DNA of 64,000 bases from Brevibacillus fortis. Its GTDB lineage: Bacteria; Bacillota; Bacilli; Brevibacillales; Brevibacillaceae. The notes beneath the pieces are model-generated. The model did no database searches. It saw only the letters and a program-made list of their open reading frames with translations, and had not been told where the DNA came from. The stretch's first letter is position 1. The number at the start of each line of letters is the position of its first letter. Positions 17,030 through 26,517 of this stretch are shown piece by piece. The stretch is from the NCBI RefSeq assembly GCF_003013395.1, contig NZ_PXZM01000003.1, positions 1-64,000 on the forward strand, in the 5' to 3' direction. The position numbers and the translations under genes are program-made.

Positions 17030-17335
17030 TTACTGCCCCCTCCTCTCTTTCTTACATTCAGCAAGGATTTCGTCTTCTTGCTTAGTAAGAGAATACTAGG
17101 GGGAGATAAAGATAAAGTGCAGAATAAATCGAAATGGATTAAAGAATACGCTAAAACGAAAAGAAAACAAAAAAGCACAGAAGCGAGTTCTGCACTTGGG
17201 TAATAGTGTTCAGAGAAAATAAAGTTTTAGACTCGCAGGATCATTAAGCTATTGGGCAGTTTAGCACAATAATCACAGCCGTATTCTGATAAAATAATTC
17301 TTGGGAGGAAGTAAGACTGAGTTGACTACATGTAA

Positions 17336-17458
17336 GAAGTATTAGTACTTCGGGTAGCTCATCGTCTATATGCATTAACAGGATCTCGAGAAAAAGCTCT
17401 CTTTTTAGACATTCTCAAGCTTCTTATTTCTGGATATGTAAATAAATCAAAAAAATAG
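17336..17458 (+). pseudogene. C-terminal fragment of an unidentified protein
   Basis: An open frame without a start codon reads EVLVLRVAHRLYALTGSREK and continues into ALFLDILKLLISGYVNKSKK before a TAG. It looks like a helical C-terminus, and upstream frames contain stops. It ends about 10 nt before the downstream membrane protein start. The rest of 17,030-17,335 contains a hairpin with T-run (about 17,170-17,200, minus strand) and nothing else recognised. Confidence 0.35.
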
Positions 17459-17468
17459 GAGAGGTATA

Positions 17469-18155
17469 ATGGAAATATACAATAGGTTGAATCAGATTAG
17501 AATTGCGAACAAATCAACTGCAAAGCAAAAAGTTTTTTCAATAGTATGTGCAACTGTTGCCGGAGTTATTTTGGGTTTAGCAGCAAAAATTGTGGATAGT
17601 CCTGATTTCAACCCAATATTCACTAGTATAGGTGATCGTCTTGGTATATGGGTATTTGTTGCAACACTTTTATCGGTTTTTAGCTATTCGCCCAAATTAG
17701 CGGCTGTAAAAATATTCGCCTTTTTTGGGGCGATGCTTACCGTTTATTATGTGTACACAACGCTTGTGCTACATTTTTTCCCGGAAAGAGAAATTATTTT
17801 TTGGAGCATATGCGCGGCTGTATCACCTGTTTGCGCTTATATTATGTGGTATGCGCGTGGAAGCGGATTGTTTTCTAATATTGTTTCGGCCTTTCCAATC
17901 ACAGTATTGCTGTCAGAAGGATTTGAATTACGTAACGCTTACTTACCCTTTCACACTCATTACTATTTAATACCATGGCTTATAGGAATATATCTAATAA
18001 TGATAGTTGTTTTGTTACTTACAATCCCGAAAAACAAAAAGAAACTATTGGCCATTCTACTAATAGCTATTATTATATCTTTAATCATGATATATTTTAA
18101 TGTCTTTGCCCGTATATTCCCTGGAATGAAAAGTGTATTGCAAAGCGTGATCTGA
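17469..18155 (+). CDS. Polytopic membrane protein, DUF6518-like
   Basis: 228 residues with about seven hydrophobic segments, including VFSIVCATVAGVILGLAAKI, IWVFVATLLSVFSYS, and a C-terminal pair around YLIPWLIGIYLIMIVVLLL and LLAILLIAIIISLIMI. The overall pattern resembles the DUF6518 family, but no functional residues can be named. AGGAGAGG lies 5 nt before the ATG, so it is well expressed in principle. The base composition is AT-richer than neighbouring operons, in keeping with an acquired gene. Confidence 0.7.
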   Translation: MEIYNRLNQIRIANKSTAKQKVFSIVCATVAGVILGLAAKIVDSPDFNPIFTSIGDRLGIWVFVATLLSVFSYSPKLAAVKIFAFFGAMLTVYYVYTTLVLHFFPEREIIFWSICAAVSPVCAYIMWYARGSGLFSNIVSAFPITVLLSEGFELRNAYLPFHTHYYLIPWLIGIYLIMIVVLLLTIPKNKKKLLAILLIAIIISLIMIYFNVFARIFPGMKSVLQSVI

Positions 18156-18197
18156 TAGAATTACGATAGTATCAGAAAAGAAATGGGCAATTTTAAT

Positions 18198-18346
18198 CAG
18201 TCTATGACTTTATTATTCAGTTTAGATCCATGAATTGCTTCAGTCTGACGTTGAGTCTAAAACTAATTTTCAAATATCTATTGATTTAGAAGACCGGGAC
18301 TCCTTGAACGATAAGGGGTTCCGGTCTACTACTTTATTTTCACTGA
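18198..18346 (+). repeat. 149-bp element, copy 1, with internal hairpin
   Basis: This segment matches 20,745-20,893 at equal length with roughly a dozen differences (about 92% identity by eye). It contains a strong imperfect stem, AGACCGGGACTCCTT pairing with AAGGGGTTCCGGTCT. The 7-nt loop has diverged between copies (GAACGAT versus GTGCCAT) while the stem is unchanged. The hairpin followed by ACTACTTTATTTT could act as a plus-strand terminator. Confidence 0.85.
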
Positions 18347-18402
18347 CCAATCTGGCTGACGAGATCAGAAGGCTAGACGGGATACCTATAAGCACATGAA
18401 GG

Positions 18403-18540
18403 ATGCCGAAGTATTGGAGCACGTTGCAAGGCTTTTCCGCGCTATTTTATTCATTTGTGCTGATCACCACCCAATACGCCTCCAACTCTATGGAATCTCC
18501 TCTTTTTGCAGACAAAGTGATATTGTTTACACTAGAATGA
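18403..18540 (+). pseudogene. Short membrane-protein-like fragment
   Basis: A 45-codon frame beginning MPKYWSTLQGFSALFYSFVL and ending KVILFTLE contains one transmembrane stretch. It lacks a properly spaced ribosome binding site and overlaps the presumed start region of the following broken gene in another frame. It may be the N-terminal remnant of a lost membrane protein. Confidence 0.3.
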
Positions 18541-18548
18541 TAATAGCA

Positions 18549-19687
18549 ATGAATATTTTTCCATTTCTACATTACTTACTGGATGGTGATGACACTCATG
18601 AAAACTTACTCCTTGTCCCCGTGCAAGCTTTTGCAGATGACTTTACTGATTCCGGCCCGCTCCAATTCCGCTTGGATCATATAGAGTTGGATGAATCAAA
18701 AAATCCACCTTTGGCATATGCCACTGTTTCTTGGGGAAATACCAGCCCGAGTGAAATTGAATATTTGGAAGCGACTCTCGACCTTTATAGTAAAAACGGC
18801 AAGAAAATCAGCCTGGCACCAGCTACTATCAAAAAAGATCCTGTGTTAGCAGGTGATAGTGAACTGAGTCTTGTTGCAGATCTTCAATTCAAGCTCGTAA
18901 AAGACATTACGGATGCCTCTCAACTAGATGGAGCTTATATTCGTGATCAGCTCTCTTTTAGCCCGGGAAGACAGACGATTCCACAGGCTAATATCGAGAC
19001 GAAACTGCTCTCTGCCTCGTATCGAGATAACAAGCTGCATGTGGAAGCTGCTGTATTCAACATAGGTGATGCAACTGCTACTAACTTCAAATGGGATTCT
19101 GTGATTGTAGGCTGGGGGGAGAAACCACCCTATTATGATGTCATATACACAAAAAGCATCCCTTCCTTAACGAATCTCTGACATTGGAGCCAGGGCGATT
19201 TGTCAAAGTATCCTTCGATCTCCCGTTAGAAGGACCTGCTGTTCCTTTGCCAGAAATAAAAGACATCTCCTTCAGGTTGGAAACGGAGTACGGTCACTCA
19301 ACGCCCCATCGAATTAATCGTCAGGAAATATTCGTCAATAACCAGAGGCTAGACTCAGATATTGTGGATGACTATGACACCATGTACGTACCGTTACGCG
19401 ATCTAGCGGAAGCACTCGGAGCTACCGTGACCTGGGAGGAGCGTACTCAATCTGCTTTGGTTAAGAAAGGGAACACATCGATACTTACCTCAGTAGGAAA
19501 CCCTTATTATTCGTTGAATGGGGATCAGGACAGGGTATTAAATAGCGAACCAAGACTATTTCAAAACACCACCCTTATCGTGCCTTTGCGATTCTTTTCC
19601 GGACTACTTGACAGCGAGGTCATCTATGATCGGACGTGGGCGAAAGAGCCAATTGAGCTAATCATCGTCATTCCAAGATCGAATTAA
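18549..19687 (+). pseudogene. Secreted protein with copper-amine-oxidase N-terminal-like domain, frameshifted
   Basis: Two consecutive frames make one protein. The first runs from a signal-peptide-like LLLVPVQAFADD through a beta-rich region (LDHIELDE..., ATVSWGNTSPSEIEYLEATL) to a stop at 19,179-19,181. The second continues in another frame as HPFLNESLTLEPGRFVKVSF. It ends in a Cu_amine_oxidN1-type repeat domain (IFVNNQRLDSDIV, TMYVPLRDLAEALGATVTWE, TLIVPLRFFSGLL). The frames join at a run of five A residues (19,151-19,155); a one-base indel there explains the break. The N-terminus is also poorly defined. These domains are usually extracellular structural modules on Gram-positive surface proteins. 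Confidence 0.7.
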
Positions 19688-19884
19688 ATACACTCATATC
19701 TAAAAGCATGCCCGGAAATAATCAGTCATATGGGACGAAAGCTGCTCCACACTTCTAGGCTTAGAGAGGAGTGGGTGTCACGATCAATCCCCTCGGTAAT
19801 AACCTTTCAAGCCATAATTGAGGAAATCGACCCGTCAGCCTTTTACGCTGAATATAAAGACTGATTCAAGCAAAGGAGAAAACA

Positions 19885-20631
19885 ATGGACAGAAACAAAT
19901 TCTCGGCGATAGCCCACAGGGATCATGAATTTTGCAATCCGATCAGCGAAAGCAAGATCAACACGATTATTAATCAAACAATGTTGACCCCCAATGATAA
20001 AGTGATTGACATTGGAGCTGGAACAAGTGAATTGCTCATCCGTTATATTGAGAAATATAACATTTCAGCCACTGCTATTGAGCTGTATAATGGTTCGATC
20101 GAAACGGCTCGTAATCGTGCCAACGGGAGAATTTCGTTAGACCGCATCCAATTTGTCAATGAAGATGCAAAACAAGTGATGGACAATTATTCCACTTTCG
20201 AGTTTCGTCTGGGTATATGCATTGGGTCTACACATGCAATTGGGGATTTAGCAGCTACGTTGCGAGCGTTGAGGAAATGCGTTCATCCCGGTGGTTATAT
20301 TCTCGTTGGTGAGGGATATTGGAAGAAAAATCCACCAAATGAGTATTTACAGGCGCTCGGCGCACAACTTGAAGATTTGAAGACACATCATGGAAATGTA
20401 AAACTGGGTGAACAGTTGGGGCTGACACCGCTTTACTCCGTTGTAGCAAGTGAAGATGATTGGGATGCATACGAGGGTCTTTATGCGAGCTCTATTGAAA
20501 AATATTGCTATGAAAACCCTAATGATCCCGACGTGGAAGTTATGCTAACAAGAATTAGGAGTTGGAGAAATACGTATCTAGAATGGGGTAGAGATACATT
20601 AGGTTTCGGTCTATATCTCCTTAGAAATTAA
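19885..20631 (+). CDS. Class I SAM-dependent methyltransferase
   Basis: 248 residues. The S-adenosylmethionine-binding motif I is VIDIGAGTSELLIRYIEKY, followed by an acidic residue after the second strand (ATAIELYNGSIETARNRA). Further motifs are FVNEDAKQVMD and HPGGYILVGEGYWKK. This is a Rossmann-fold methyltransferase of the small-molecule type; the substrate is not recognisable. AAAGGAG precedes the ATG at 6-7 nt, and a clear terminator follows the stop, so it is transcribed alone. It lies between the two copies of the 149-bp element. Confidence 0.85.
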   Translation: MDRNKFSAIAHRDHEFCNPISESKINTIINQTMLTPNDKVIDIGAGTSELLIRYIEKYNISATAIELYNGSIETARNRANGRISLDRIQFVNEDAKQVMDNYSTFEFRLGICIGSTHAIGDLAATLRALRKCVHPGGYILVGEGYWKKNPPNEYLQALGAQLEDLKTHHGNVKLGEQLGLTPLYSVVASEDDWDAYEGLYASSIEKYCYENPNDPDVEVMLTRIRSWRNTYLEWGRDTLGFGLYLLRN

Positions 20632-20679
20632 TACTAAACACTACCAATTGGGAATTGAGAGTAGAATATATGCGCAAGA

Positions 20680-20714
20680 AGAGGCTACCTGTGGACTACG
20701 AGGTAGCCTCTTTT
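20680..20714 (+). terminator. Terminator of the methyltransferase gene
   Basis: AGAGGCTACC and GGTAGCCTCT form a perfect 10-bp stem with a 12-nt loop, followed by TTTT, about 50 nt after the stop codon. Confidence 0.8.
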
Positions 20715-20744
20715 CAACTAACGGAGAACGTTAGTTCAATGAGG

Positions 20745-20893
20745 CAGTCTACAACTTTATTATTCAGTTTAGATCTTTGAATTGCTTCATTCTGACGTTG
20801 AGTCTAAAACTATTCTTCAAATATCTATTGATTTAGAAGACCGGGACTCCTTGTGCCATAAGGGGTTCCGGTCTAATACTTTATTTTCACTGA
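20745..20893 (+). repeat. 149-bp element, copy 2, with internal hairpin
   Basis: Direct repeat of 18,198-18,346 in the same orientation. The stem sequence is identical to copy 1 while its loop differs. It lies between the methyltransferase terminator and the stop codon of the minus-strand kinase gene. Confidence 0.85.
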
Positions 20894-20908
20894 ACAAATA
20901 CATAATGT

Positions 20909-22711
20909 CTATGCTTCCTTATTTAGATAAAAGTAAAACATGACGCCTTCTTCCGTATTGTAAGCGCCGTATGGTACGTCATGCATTTCCAAAATCTTTT
21001 TGGAGATCGCAAGACCGAGCCCGATTCCTCCTGTTAAACGGTGACGGGAAGACTCCGCTCGATAGAATCGATCCCATATTTTCTTGAGATGTTCTTCCTG
21101 TATATGAGCCCCTTTGTTTTCGATACAAACTTTTACCATGTCCTTCTCTTCCATACTCGAAATGATGATGGTTTCATGTTCAGGCGTATAACGAATGGCG
21201 TTTGTCAGGAAGTTGACGAGAACTTGCTCGATGCGTAGTTGGTTGGCCACTACGTTGGCCGGAACAAGATCGGTATGCAATTTCAACTGTTTGCTTTCCA
21301 TTCCTGACCGCAATTTCTCACAAGTCTGAGTAATTACTGTATCTAGCGGAAACTGCTCCATCTTCATTTTGTACGTCCCGGACTCGTATTTCGCCAATTC
21401 CAGCATATCTACAATGAGCATGTCCATCTTTTTCACTTCATTTTCCATCGCTTCGAAATAATAATCCTTCTTATGGCTCGCCACCCCGTCTTTTAGGATC
21501 GACAGGCAGCTTTGGATCACGCTTAGCGGTGTCTTTAACTCATGCGATACCCCTGAGATGAATTCCTTTCTCGTATGTTCCAATTGCTTTTCTTTCTCAA
21601 TATCTTGCTGTAGTTGTTCGATGTAAGAATGCAGCCGGTCAGAGAGCATATTAATATTGTGTGATAAATCCCCGATCTCATCTTTGGATACAATGGGAAT
21701 TTTCTCCGAGAAATCCAGACTGGCGATCTTTTTTGTCGTATGGTTGATACGCAGTAAAGGTCTCGCGATCTGTTTCGAATAGTAGAAGGAACTTAGCAAG
21801 ATGAGGAGCAGGACAAATAAAATGAGGTATACATAGTATTCTTTAATCATACTGATCGCTTCATCAACGGGCTGCAAGGATGTCATGGCAAAAATATATT
21901 CTGGCTTCCCGTCCTTATTCTGTATGGGATGGACGAACAATTGGTACTTGATATCGTTTTTTTCTACAAGATACGTCCAGGGGGCAGTCAACTTCATCTT
22001 TTCTGGACTGAGTAACAGGTTAGCTTGAAATTCTTTGATTCGGTCCATAAACACAAGGTTTGTATAGAGTAGTCGGGGTGTTTCGTTCTTCACAGGAAGA
22101 TGAGTTTTGGTAATGGTTCCAAAAAGATAGATGGATGGGAAAGCTTTGAGCGATGTTTCCCTGTCTTGAAATTTTGGAATCAGCTCGTGCTCTTTTTTGG
22201 CGATTTGATTATTTTCAAATGTTACCTTCCCCCACTCAATTCCCAGCCGATAAGGAACAACCGCCGCTTTATCTTTCGTAATCCCTTGAATGGTAACCAT
22301 CGCTCCGGTACGAAGAAAGCTTCCCTCGTTGAGTTCCTCTATATTCAGGAAGCCGTATAGTGGAATGATCAGAGTTTGATTGGAAAAGGGACTGACATTA
22401 TCAGGCGACAGTTTGACTTCTATGGCAACATCCTGGGCGTAGTTGATATTCCCAAGATGATCCAGTGTGGTGACCCATGTATTGTGCTGGCGGTAATATT
22501 CTTGCTCCAGCCGCTGGATTGCTTGCACATCTTTATAACTGCTTGCATATGCTTGTTCAAATGTTTTCAAGCTCTCTTGAACATCCGCCACTTTTTTATT
22601 GATGTAAAATTGTTTGAAGAAAACAGTCTGTCCCACATAAATGGAAGCAAGAATAGCCAAGCATAAAGTCGTCGTCAAGAGAAACAATTTCAATACTATG
22701 CTGCGCTTCAT
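20909..22711 (-). CDS. Membrane sensor histidine kinase (HAMP-HisKA-HATPase)
   Basis: 600 residues. A first transmembrane helix (about 8-28), an extracellular sensor of about 260 residues and a second helix (about 294-314) are followed by a HAMP linker (ARPLLRINHTTKKIASLDF...KDEIGDL). The HisKA domain has H box GVSHELKTPLSV. The HATPase domain has NAIRYTP, ENKGAH, WDRFYR and GIGLGLAISKKI. The ATG overlaps the regulator stop codon (ATGA), so the pair is translationally coupled. The large extracellular domain has no recognised ligand family. The general plan resembles VanS-type envelope sensors. Confidence 0.94.
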   Translation of the reverse strand: MKRSIVLKLFLLTTTLCLAILASIYVGQTVFFKQFYINKKVADVQESLKTFEQAYASSYKDVQAIQRLEQEYYRQHNTWVTTLDHLGNINYAQDVAIEVKLSPDNVSPFSNQTLIIPLYGFLNIEELNEGSFLRTGAMVTIQGITKDKAAVVPYRLGIEWGKVTFENNQIAKKEHELIPKFQDRETSLKAFPSIYLFGTITKTHLPVKNETPRLLYTNLVFMDRIKEFQANLLLSPEKMKLTAPWTYLVEKNDIKYQLFVHPIQNKDGKPEYIFAMTSLQPVDEAISMIKEYYVYLILFVLLLILLSSFYYSKQIARPLLRINHTTKKIASLDFSEKIPIVSKDEIGDLSHNINMLSDRLHSYIEQLQQDIEKEKQLEHTRKEFISGVSHELKTPLSVIQSCLSILKDGVASHKKDYYFEAMENEVKKMDMLIVDMLELAKYESGTYKMKMEQFPLDTVITQTCEKLRSGMESKQLKLHTDLVPANVVANQLRIEQVLVNFLTNAIRYTPEHETIIISSMEEKDMVKVCIENKGAHIQEEHLKKIWDRFYRAESSRHRLTGGIGLGLAISKKILEMHDVPYGAYNTEEGVMFYFYLNKEA

Positions 22712-23385
22712 ACTAGTTCCTCGAATTTATATCCGGACCGAACGACCGTGGTAATACATGTTGATTTTCCCCCTAGTTTCGAGCGAAGATTACGAATGTG
22801 ACTATTTACGGTTCGATCATCGCCCGTAAAATCATATCCCCATATTTTGGTGATCAATTGCTCCCTCGTGATGATCATCCCTTTATTCCTCATCAAATAA
22901 GCTAACATTTCAAATTCAGTATGCGTTAAATCGGTCTTGCTCCCATCTACCGTAACTGTTCGGGATGGGAAATGGATCGTAATGCCGCTGCTCGACAACT
23001 CCTCATCTGCTAGTCCGGGAACATGCCGACTCTCCAACAACCGTTTTGCTCGTGCCAATAATATAGGAGGGCTATATGGCTTGGTCACGTAATCATCTGC
23101 CCCCAGTTCAAACCCAAAGATCGTATCATCCTCATCGACGCGAGCTGTCAGCATGATAATCGGAACGTTGGAAGACTTGCGAATGCGTTGGCAAACAGAC
23201 CATCCGTCCAATTCAGGCAGCATGATGTCTAATAGGATTAAGTGTACTTCACTCGTCTGAAATAAGGATAGTGCTTCATTCCCATCCGAAGCTTCTAACA
23301 CTTCATAGCCTTCGTTTACGAAATAATCCTTCAAGATTTCTCGCAATATATGCTCATCTTCAACGATCAAGATGGTTTTTGGCAA
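22708..23385 (-). CDS. OmpR/PhoB-family response regulator
   Basis: 225 residues. The receiver domain has IVEDEH, phospho-acceptor Asp in LILLDIMLPELDG, the TAR switch and KPY. The C-terminal winged helix contains LTHTEFEMLAYLMRNKG and DRTVNSHIRNLRSKLG and ends TVVRSGYKFEEL. The start is a TTG with GGGAGGT 8 nt upstream. It heads a two-gene operon with the sensor kinase, and targets are not evident nearby. Confidence 0.94.
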   Translation of the reverse strand: MPKTILIVEDEHILREILKDYFVNEGYEVLEASDGNEALSLFQTSEVHLILLDIMLPELDGWSVCQRIRKSSNVPIIMLTARVDEDDTIFGFELGADDYVTKPYSPPILLARAKRLLESRHVPGLADEELSSSGITIHFPSRTVTVDGSKTDLTHTEFEMLAYLMRNKGMIITREQLITKIWGYDFTGDDRTVNSHIRNLRSKLGGKSTCITTVVRSGYKFEELV

Positions 23386-23445
23386 TGGATGATACCTCCC
23401 TTGTGATTTTACCCAGCAATACTATCATTTTTAATTAAGGATTAG

Positions 23446-23482
23446 TAGTATCATCTCGCTGACACCAACCACAAAGTAGCGG
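23446..23482 (+). repeat. Short dispersed motif shared with about 12,480-12,515
   Basis: GCTGACACCAACCACAAAGTA here matches GCTGACACCACCCGCAAAGTA in the gap after the acylation operon, each preceded by GTAGTA. Apart from this motif and the downstream terminator, the 23,386-23,758 gap shows nothing recognisable. Confidence 0.4.
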
Positions 23483-23688
23483 AAATTAGACGGGAAACTT
23501 ATTGATGACCTCGTCATATTCAAATTGTGCATCCGTGATAGTTAAAATTGTTTAAAAATATAAACTTTTTATTGAACTTGTCGGGTAAATGTATGGGGTG
23601 TGATCCGCAGGTCCTTCATCCTCTGCTCTTCAACAATAAGGGGTATCGGTAATCCAGGCTTATTTCAGCGGAGACCTAATTGGGACGT

Positions 23689-23738
23689 AAAAAGAAGCCG
23701 AGAGAATATGGGATAACTCCCTCATTCTTCTCGGCTTC
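23689..23738 (-). terminator. Terminator of the 3-hydroxyanthranilate operon
   Basis: On the minus strand GAAGCCGAGA... and ...TCTCGGCTTC form a long GC-rich stem followed by TTTTT, about 20 nt after the stop codon of the last catabolic gene. Confidence 0.85.
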
Positions 23739-23758
23739 TCGGCTTTTCGCCTTACTGC

Positions 23759-24547
23759 CTATCCCGTTTTCACCACAAACTCAATGCTTCCGAGGCCACC
23801 CCATTTGGCGCTTACGACATCCCCTTCCCGTAGCTGGTGGGAACCGGTAATGCCCCCGGACAATATCAAATCTCCCTTGTGAAGCTTGCGCCCTTCGCGA
23901 GCAAGCATGTTCGCCAGCATCGCAACCGAGTGGGCTGGATGACCGAGAACTGCCGCACCAGCCCCCAAGTCTTTGAGCTCTCCATTGATCGAAAGAGTGA
24001 CGCCTACCAAATCGAGTTCAAGTTCATCAGGCTTTCTCCACATCGATCCGATAAACACACGGGAAGACGAAGTATTGTCGGCAATGACATCCGGCAAGGT
24101 AAACTGGAACTGCGCATACCTGCTGTCGATAATCTCCAGTGCGGGAACCACATAGTCAGTGGCTGCTAGGACATGAGAGTAAGTGATGCCGGGTCCTTCC
24201 AAATCCTCACTCAAAACAAAGGCGATTTCCGCTTCCACCTTGGGGTGAATCAATTCATTGATCGGTAGAATGCCGTCCTCGATATTCATATAGTCAAAAA
24301 TGTAGCCCCGAATCGGTTCGTGAACATTCATCTGCTTCATTTTTGCCTGACTGGTCAATCCCATTTTAGAGGCAAAGATTCGATGTCCCTGCCGAAGCTT
24401 GAGGGAGACCAGCTCATTTTGAATACGATATCCATCTTCCACTGTCAGCTCGGGGTATTCAGCCGTCAATTTCACGACCTCCTCCCTATTCAACTCCGCA
24501 TCCACCAGCTTCTGAGCCAACCTTTTGTACAATAGTTCCGATTGCAC
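23759..24547 (-). CDS. nbaG: 2-oxo-3-hexenedioate (4-oxalocrotonate) decarboxylase
   Basis: About 262 residues of the fumarylacetoacetase-like hydratase/decarboxylase family. KMGLTSQAKMKQMNVHEPI, LIHPKVEAEIAFV, VLAATDYVVPALEIIDSRY and ADNTSSSRV follow the DmpH/XylI pattern more closely than the hydratase pattern, which distinguishes it from its paralogue at 26,518. It removes CO2 from 2-oxo-3-hexenedioate to give 2-oxopent-4-enoate and needs a divalent metal. The GTG at 24547 is preferred because AGGGGG lies 8 nt upstream; a GTG at 24556 overlaps that site. Last gene of the operon, directly followed by a terminator. Confidence 0.85.
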   Translation of the reverse strand: MQSELLYKRLAQKLVDAELNREEVVKLTAEYPELTVEDGYRIQNELVSLKLRQGHRIFASKMGLTSQAKMKQMNVHEPIRGYIFDYMNIEDGILPINELIHPKVEAEIAFVLSEDLEGPGITYSHVLAATDYVVPALEIIDSRYAQFQFTLPDVIADNTSSSRVFIGSMWRKPDELELDLVGVTLSINGELKDLGAGAAVLGHPAHSVAMLANMLAREGRKLHKGDLILSGGITGSHQLREGDVVSAKWGGLGSIEFVVKTG

Positions 24548-24559
24548 GCTGATCACCCC

Positions 24560-25582
24560 CTATCTGATTTTGGTAGAGCTGTTCAGTTGGGCGATTTCCG
24601 CTGCGACATCCACGATCATGTCTTCTTGTCCACCGACGGCCTTTCGTCTTCCCAGCTCGATCAAAATATCCCGGGAGTCGATGCCGAATTTCTTGGCTGC
24701 ACGCTCGGCATGAAGCCGGAAGCTGGAATAAACACCCGCGTATCCGAGAATCAGAGCGTCTCTGGTAATTTCCTGTGGGACTTGAAGAATCGGCGACACG
24801 ATTTCCTCTGCCATGTCCATCATTTTGTACAGATCGACGCCCGTCTGAATGCCCATTCGATCCAGTACAGCAATGAGAACCTCGGTTTGTGTATTGCCCG
24901 CACCTGCACCCAAGCACCGAACACTGCCGTCAATCCAGTTGGCACCCTCTTGAATGGCGACGAGCGTATTGGCCATGGCTAAAGACAAATTGTTGTGTGC
25001 ATGGAAGCCAACGGGAATTTTCAGACATTGCTTCAATGCCCGGACTCGTTCCCCTGCTTGATCAGGTAGCAGAGCGCCAGCAGAATCGACGATGTACACG
25101 ACATCAGCTCCATAGCTTTGCATGAGTCCAGCTTGCTCCGCCAGTTTTTCTGGAGCAGCCATATGCGACATCATCAAAAAGCCAACTGTCGTCAAGCCAA
25201 GTTCTTTAGCCCGATAAATATGCTGGGCTGATACGTCCGCTTCGGTCGCATGTGTGGCAATTCGTGCCATGCCTACCCCTAGCCCTGCTGCCGTCTTCAA
25301 ATCTTTGATCGTGCCGATTCCCGGCAGCAAGAGCACGCCCACTTTCGCTTGTTTACAAACGGAAACGGCAGCCTCGATCAGCTCCAGTTCAGGGGTCCTG
25401 GACAGCCCATACTGCAGGGACGATCCGGCCAATCCATCTCCATGGGAGACTTCAATATACGGTACGTTCGCTTCATCTAATGCACGCGCCACCGCGGATA
25501 CTTGCTCCACAGTAAACTGGTGATTGATCGCATGGCTCCCATCTCGAAGCGCTACTTCGGTAATCACAATATCACGACTCAT
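24560..25582 (-). CDS. nbaI: 4-hydroxy-2-oxovalerate aldolase
   Basis: 340 residues, HMGL-like TIM barrel with a DmpG communication-type C-terminus. Key motifs are ALRDGSHAINH (catalytic Arg and metal-binding Asp), VGFHAHNNLSLAMANTL (metal-binding HxH) and the RAAKKFGIDSRDIL region. It splits 4-hydroxy-2-oxovalerate into pyruvate and acetaldehyde. In this family the aldolase forms a channelling complex with the acetylating dehydrogenase, whose gene is immediately upstream. GAAAGGAGG precedes the ATG. Confidence 0.95.
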   Translation of the reverse strand: MSRDIVITEVALRDGSHAINHQFTVEQVSAVARALDEANVPYIEVSHGDGLAGSSLQYGLSRTPELELIEAAVSVCKQAKVGVLLLPGIGTIKDLKTAAGLGVGMARIATHATEADVSAQHIYRAKELGLTTVGFLMMSHMAAPEKLAEQAGLMQSYGADVVYIVDSAGALLPDQAGERVRALKQCLKIPVGFHAHNNLSLAMANTLVAIQEGANWIDGSVRCLGAGAGNTQTEVLIAVLDRMGIQTGVDLYKMMDMAEEIVSPILQVPQEITRDALILGYAGVYSSFRLHAERAAKKFGIDSRDILIELGRRKAVGGQEDMIVDVAAEIAQLNSSTKIR

Positions 25583-25607
25583 ATGCGGTTCCTCCTTTCA
25601 TTCGTGG

Positions 25608-26495
25608 CTATATACCCGTACCGATGCCGACAGCATGCTTGGCATATTCCTCTGCTACCTTCACCGCTGTCGCCGTCATGATATCCAGATTGCCTGAATA
25701 AGTAGGGAGGTAGTCACCCGCGCCTTCCACTTCCAAAAAAACGGTGATTTTGTTTTCATCAAAGATCGGTTCTGAGCGAAGGCGGTAACCAGGAACGTAT
25801 GATTGAATATAGGCAACGGTCTGGTGGATAGCCTTCACGATCGCCTGTCGGTCCGCCCCTTCCTCCACTACTGCATAGACCGTATCTCTCATCAGGATCG
25901 GCGGCTCCGCCGGATTCAGGATGATGATCGCCTTGCCTTTCTTCGCTCCGCCGATCGCTTCGATACCATGTGCGGTCGTCTCTGTAAATTCGTCGATGTT
26001 GGAACGTGTGCCAGGACCCGCGCTTTTACTAGAAATAGTAGCCACGATCTCTGCGTAGCTGACCGGACTCGCACTCCCTATCGCATGAACGATCGGAATA
26101 GTAGCCTGGCCGCCGCACGTGATCAGGTTGATGTTCTTTTCATTCAAATGCGCACCGAGATTCACAGATGGTACTACATAGGGACCCACAGCAGCAGGCG
26201 TCAGATCGATGGCGAACTTTCCTGCCTCCCTGAGCGCCTTGGCATGCCGAATATGTGCTTTGGCTGAAGTAGCATCAAAGACGATATCCGCTAGATCCAC
26301 ACCGCTTTCCAAATACGGTTTCAATCCGCCGTCAAATACGTAGTATCCAGCTGCCTTTGCTCTACGCAGACCGTCTGAATCAGGATCGATTCCAATTATG
26401 GACGTCAGTTCAAGAACTGGCGACCTTCCAAGCTTGATCATCAGGTCTGTCCCGATGTTCCCCGAGCCCAGTATTGCTACTTTTACTTTCTTCAT
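25608..26495 (-). CDS. nbaJ: Acetaldehyde dehydrogenase (acetylating)
   Basis: 295 residues. The Rossmann NAD-binding motif [15 protein letters not shown] is at the N-terminus, and the catalytic Cys is in [17 protein letters not shown]. The length and motifs match the DmpF/MhpF class. It converts acetaldehyde, CoA and NAD+ to acetyl-CoA, taking acetaldehyde directly from the aldolase partner encoded downstream. AAAGGAGGG precedes the ATG. It completes the conversion of the ring carbon to central metabolites. Confidence 0.95.
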   Translation of the reverse strand: MKKVKVAILGSGNIGTDLMIKLGRSPVLELTSIIGIDPDSDGLRRAKAAGYYVFDGGLKPYLESGVDLADIVFDATSAKAHIRHAKALREAGKFAIDLTPAAVGPYVVPSVNLGAHLNEKNINLITCGGQATIPIVHAIGSASPVSYAEIVATISSKSAGPGTRSNIDEFTETTAHGIEAIGGAKKGKAIIILNPAEPPILMRDTVYAVVEEGADRQAIVKAIHQTVAYIQSYVPGYRLRSEPIFDENKITVFLEVEGAGDYLPTYSGNLDIMTATAVKVAEEYAKHAVGIGTGI

Positions 26496-26517
26496 GCATG
26501 CCCTCCTTTCCTATTTT

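Noticed and set aside
17100..17210. Lys/Arg-rich plus-strand ORF end
   Set aside because: It consists of low-complexity A-rich DNA and a hairpin, with no start site or homology.
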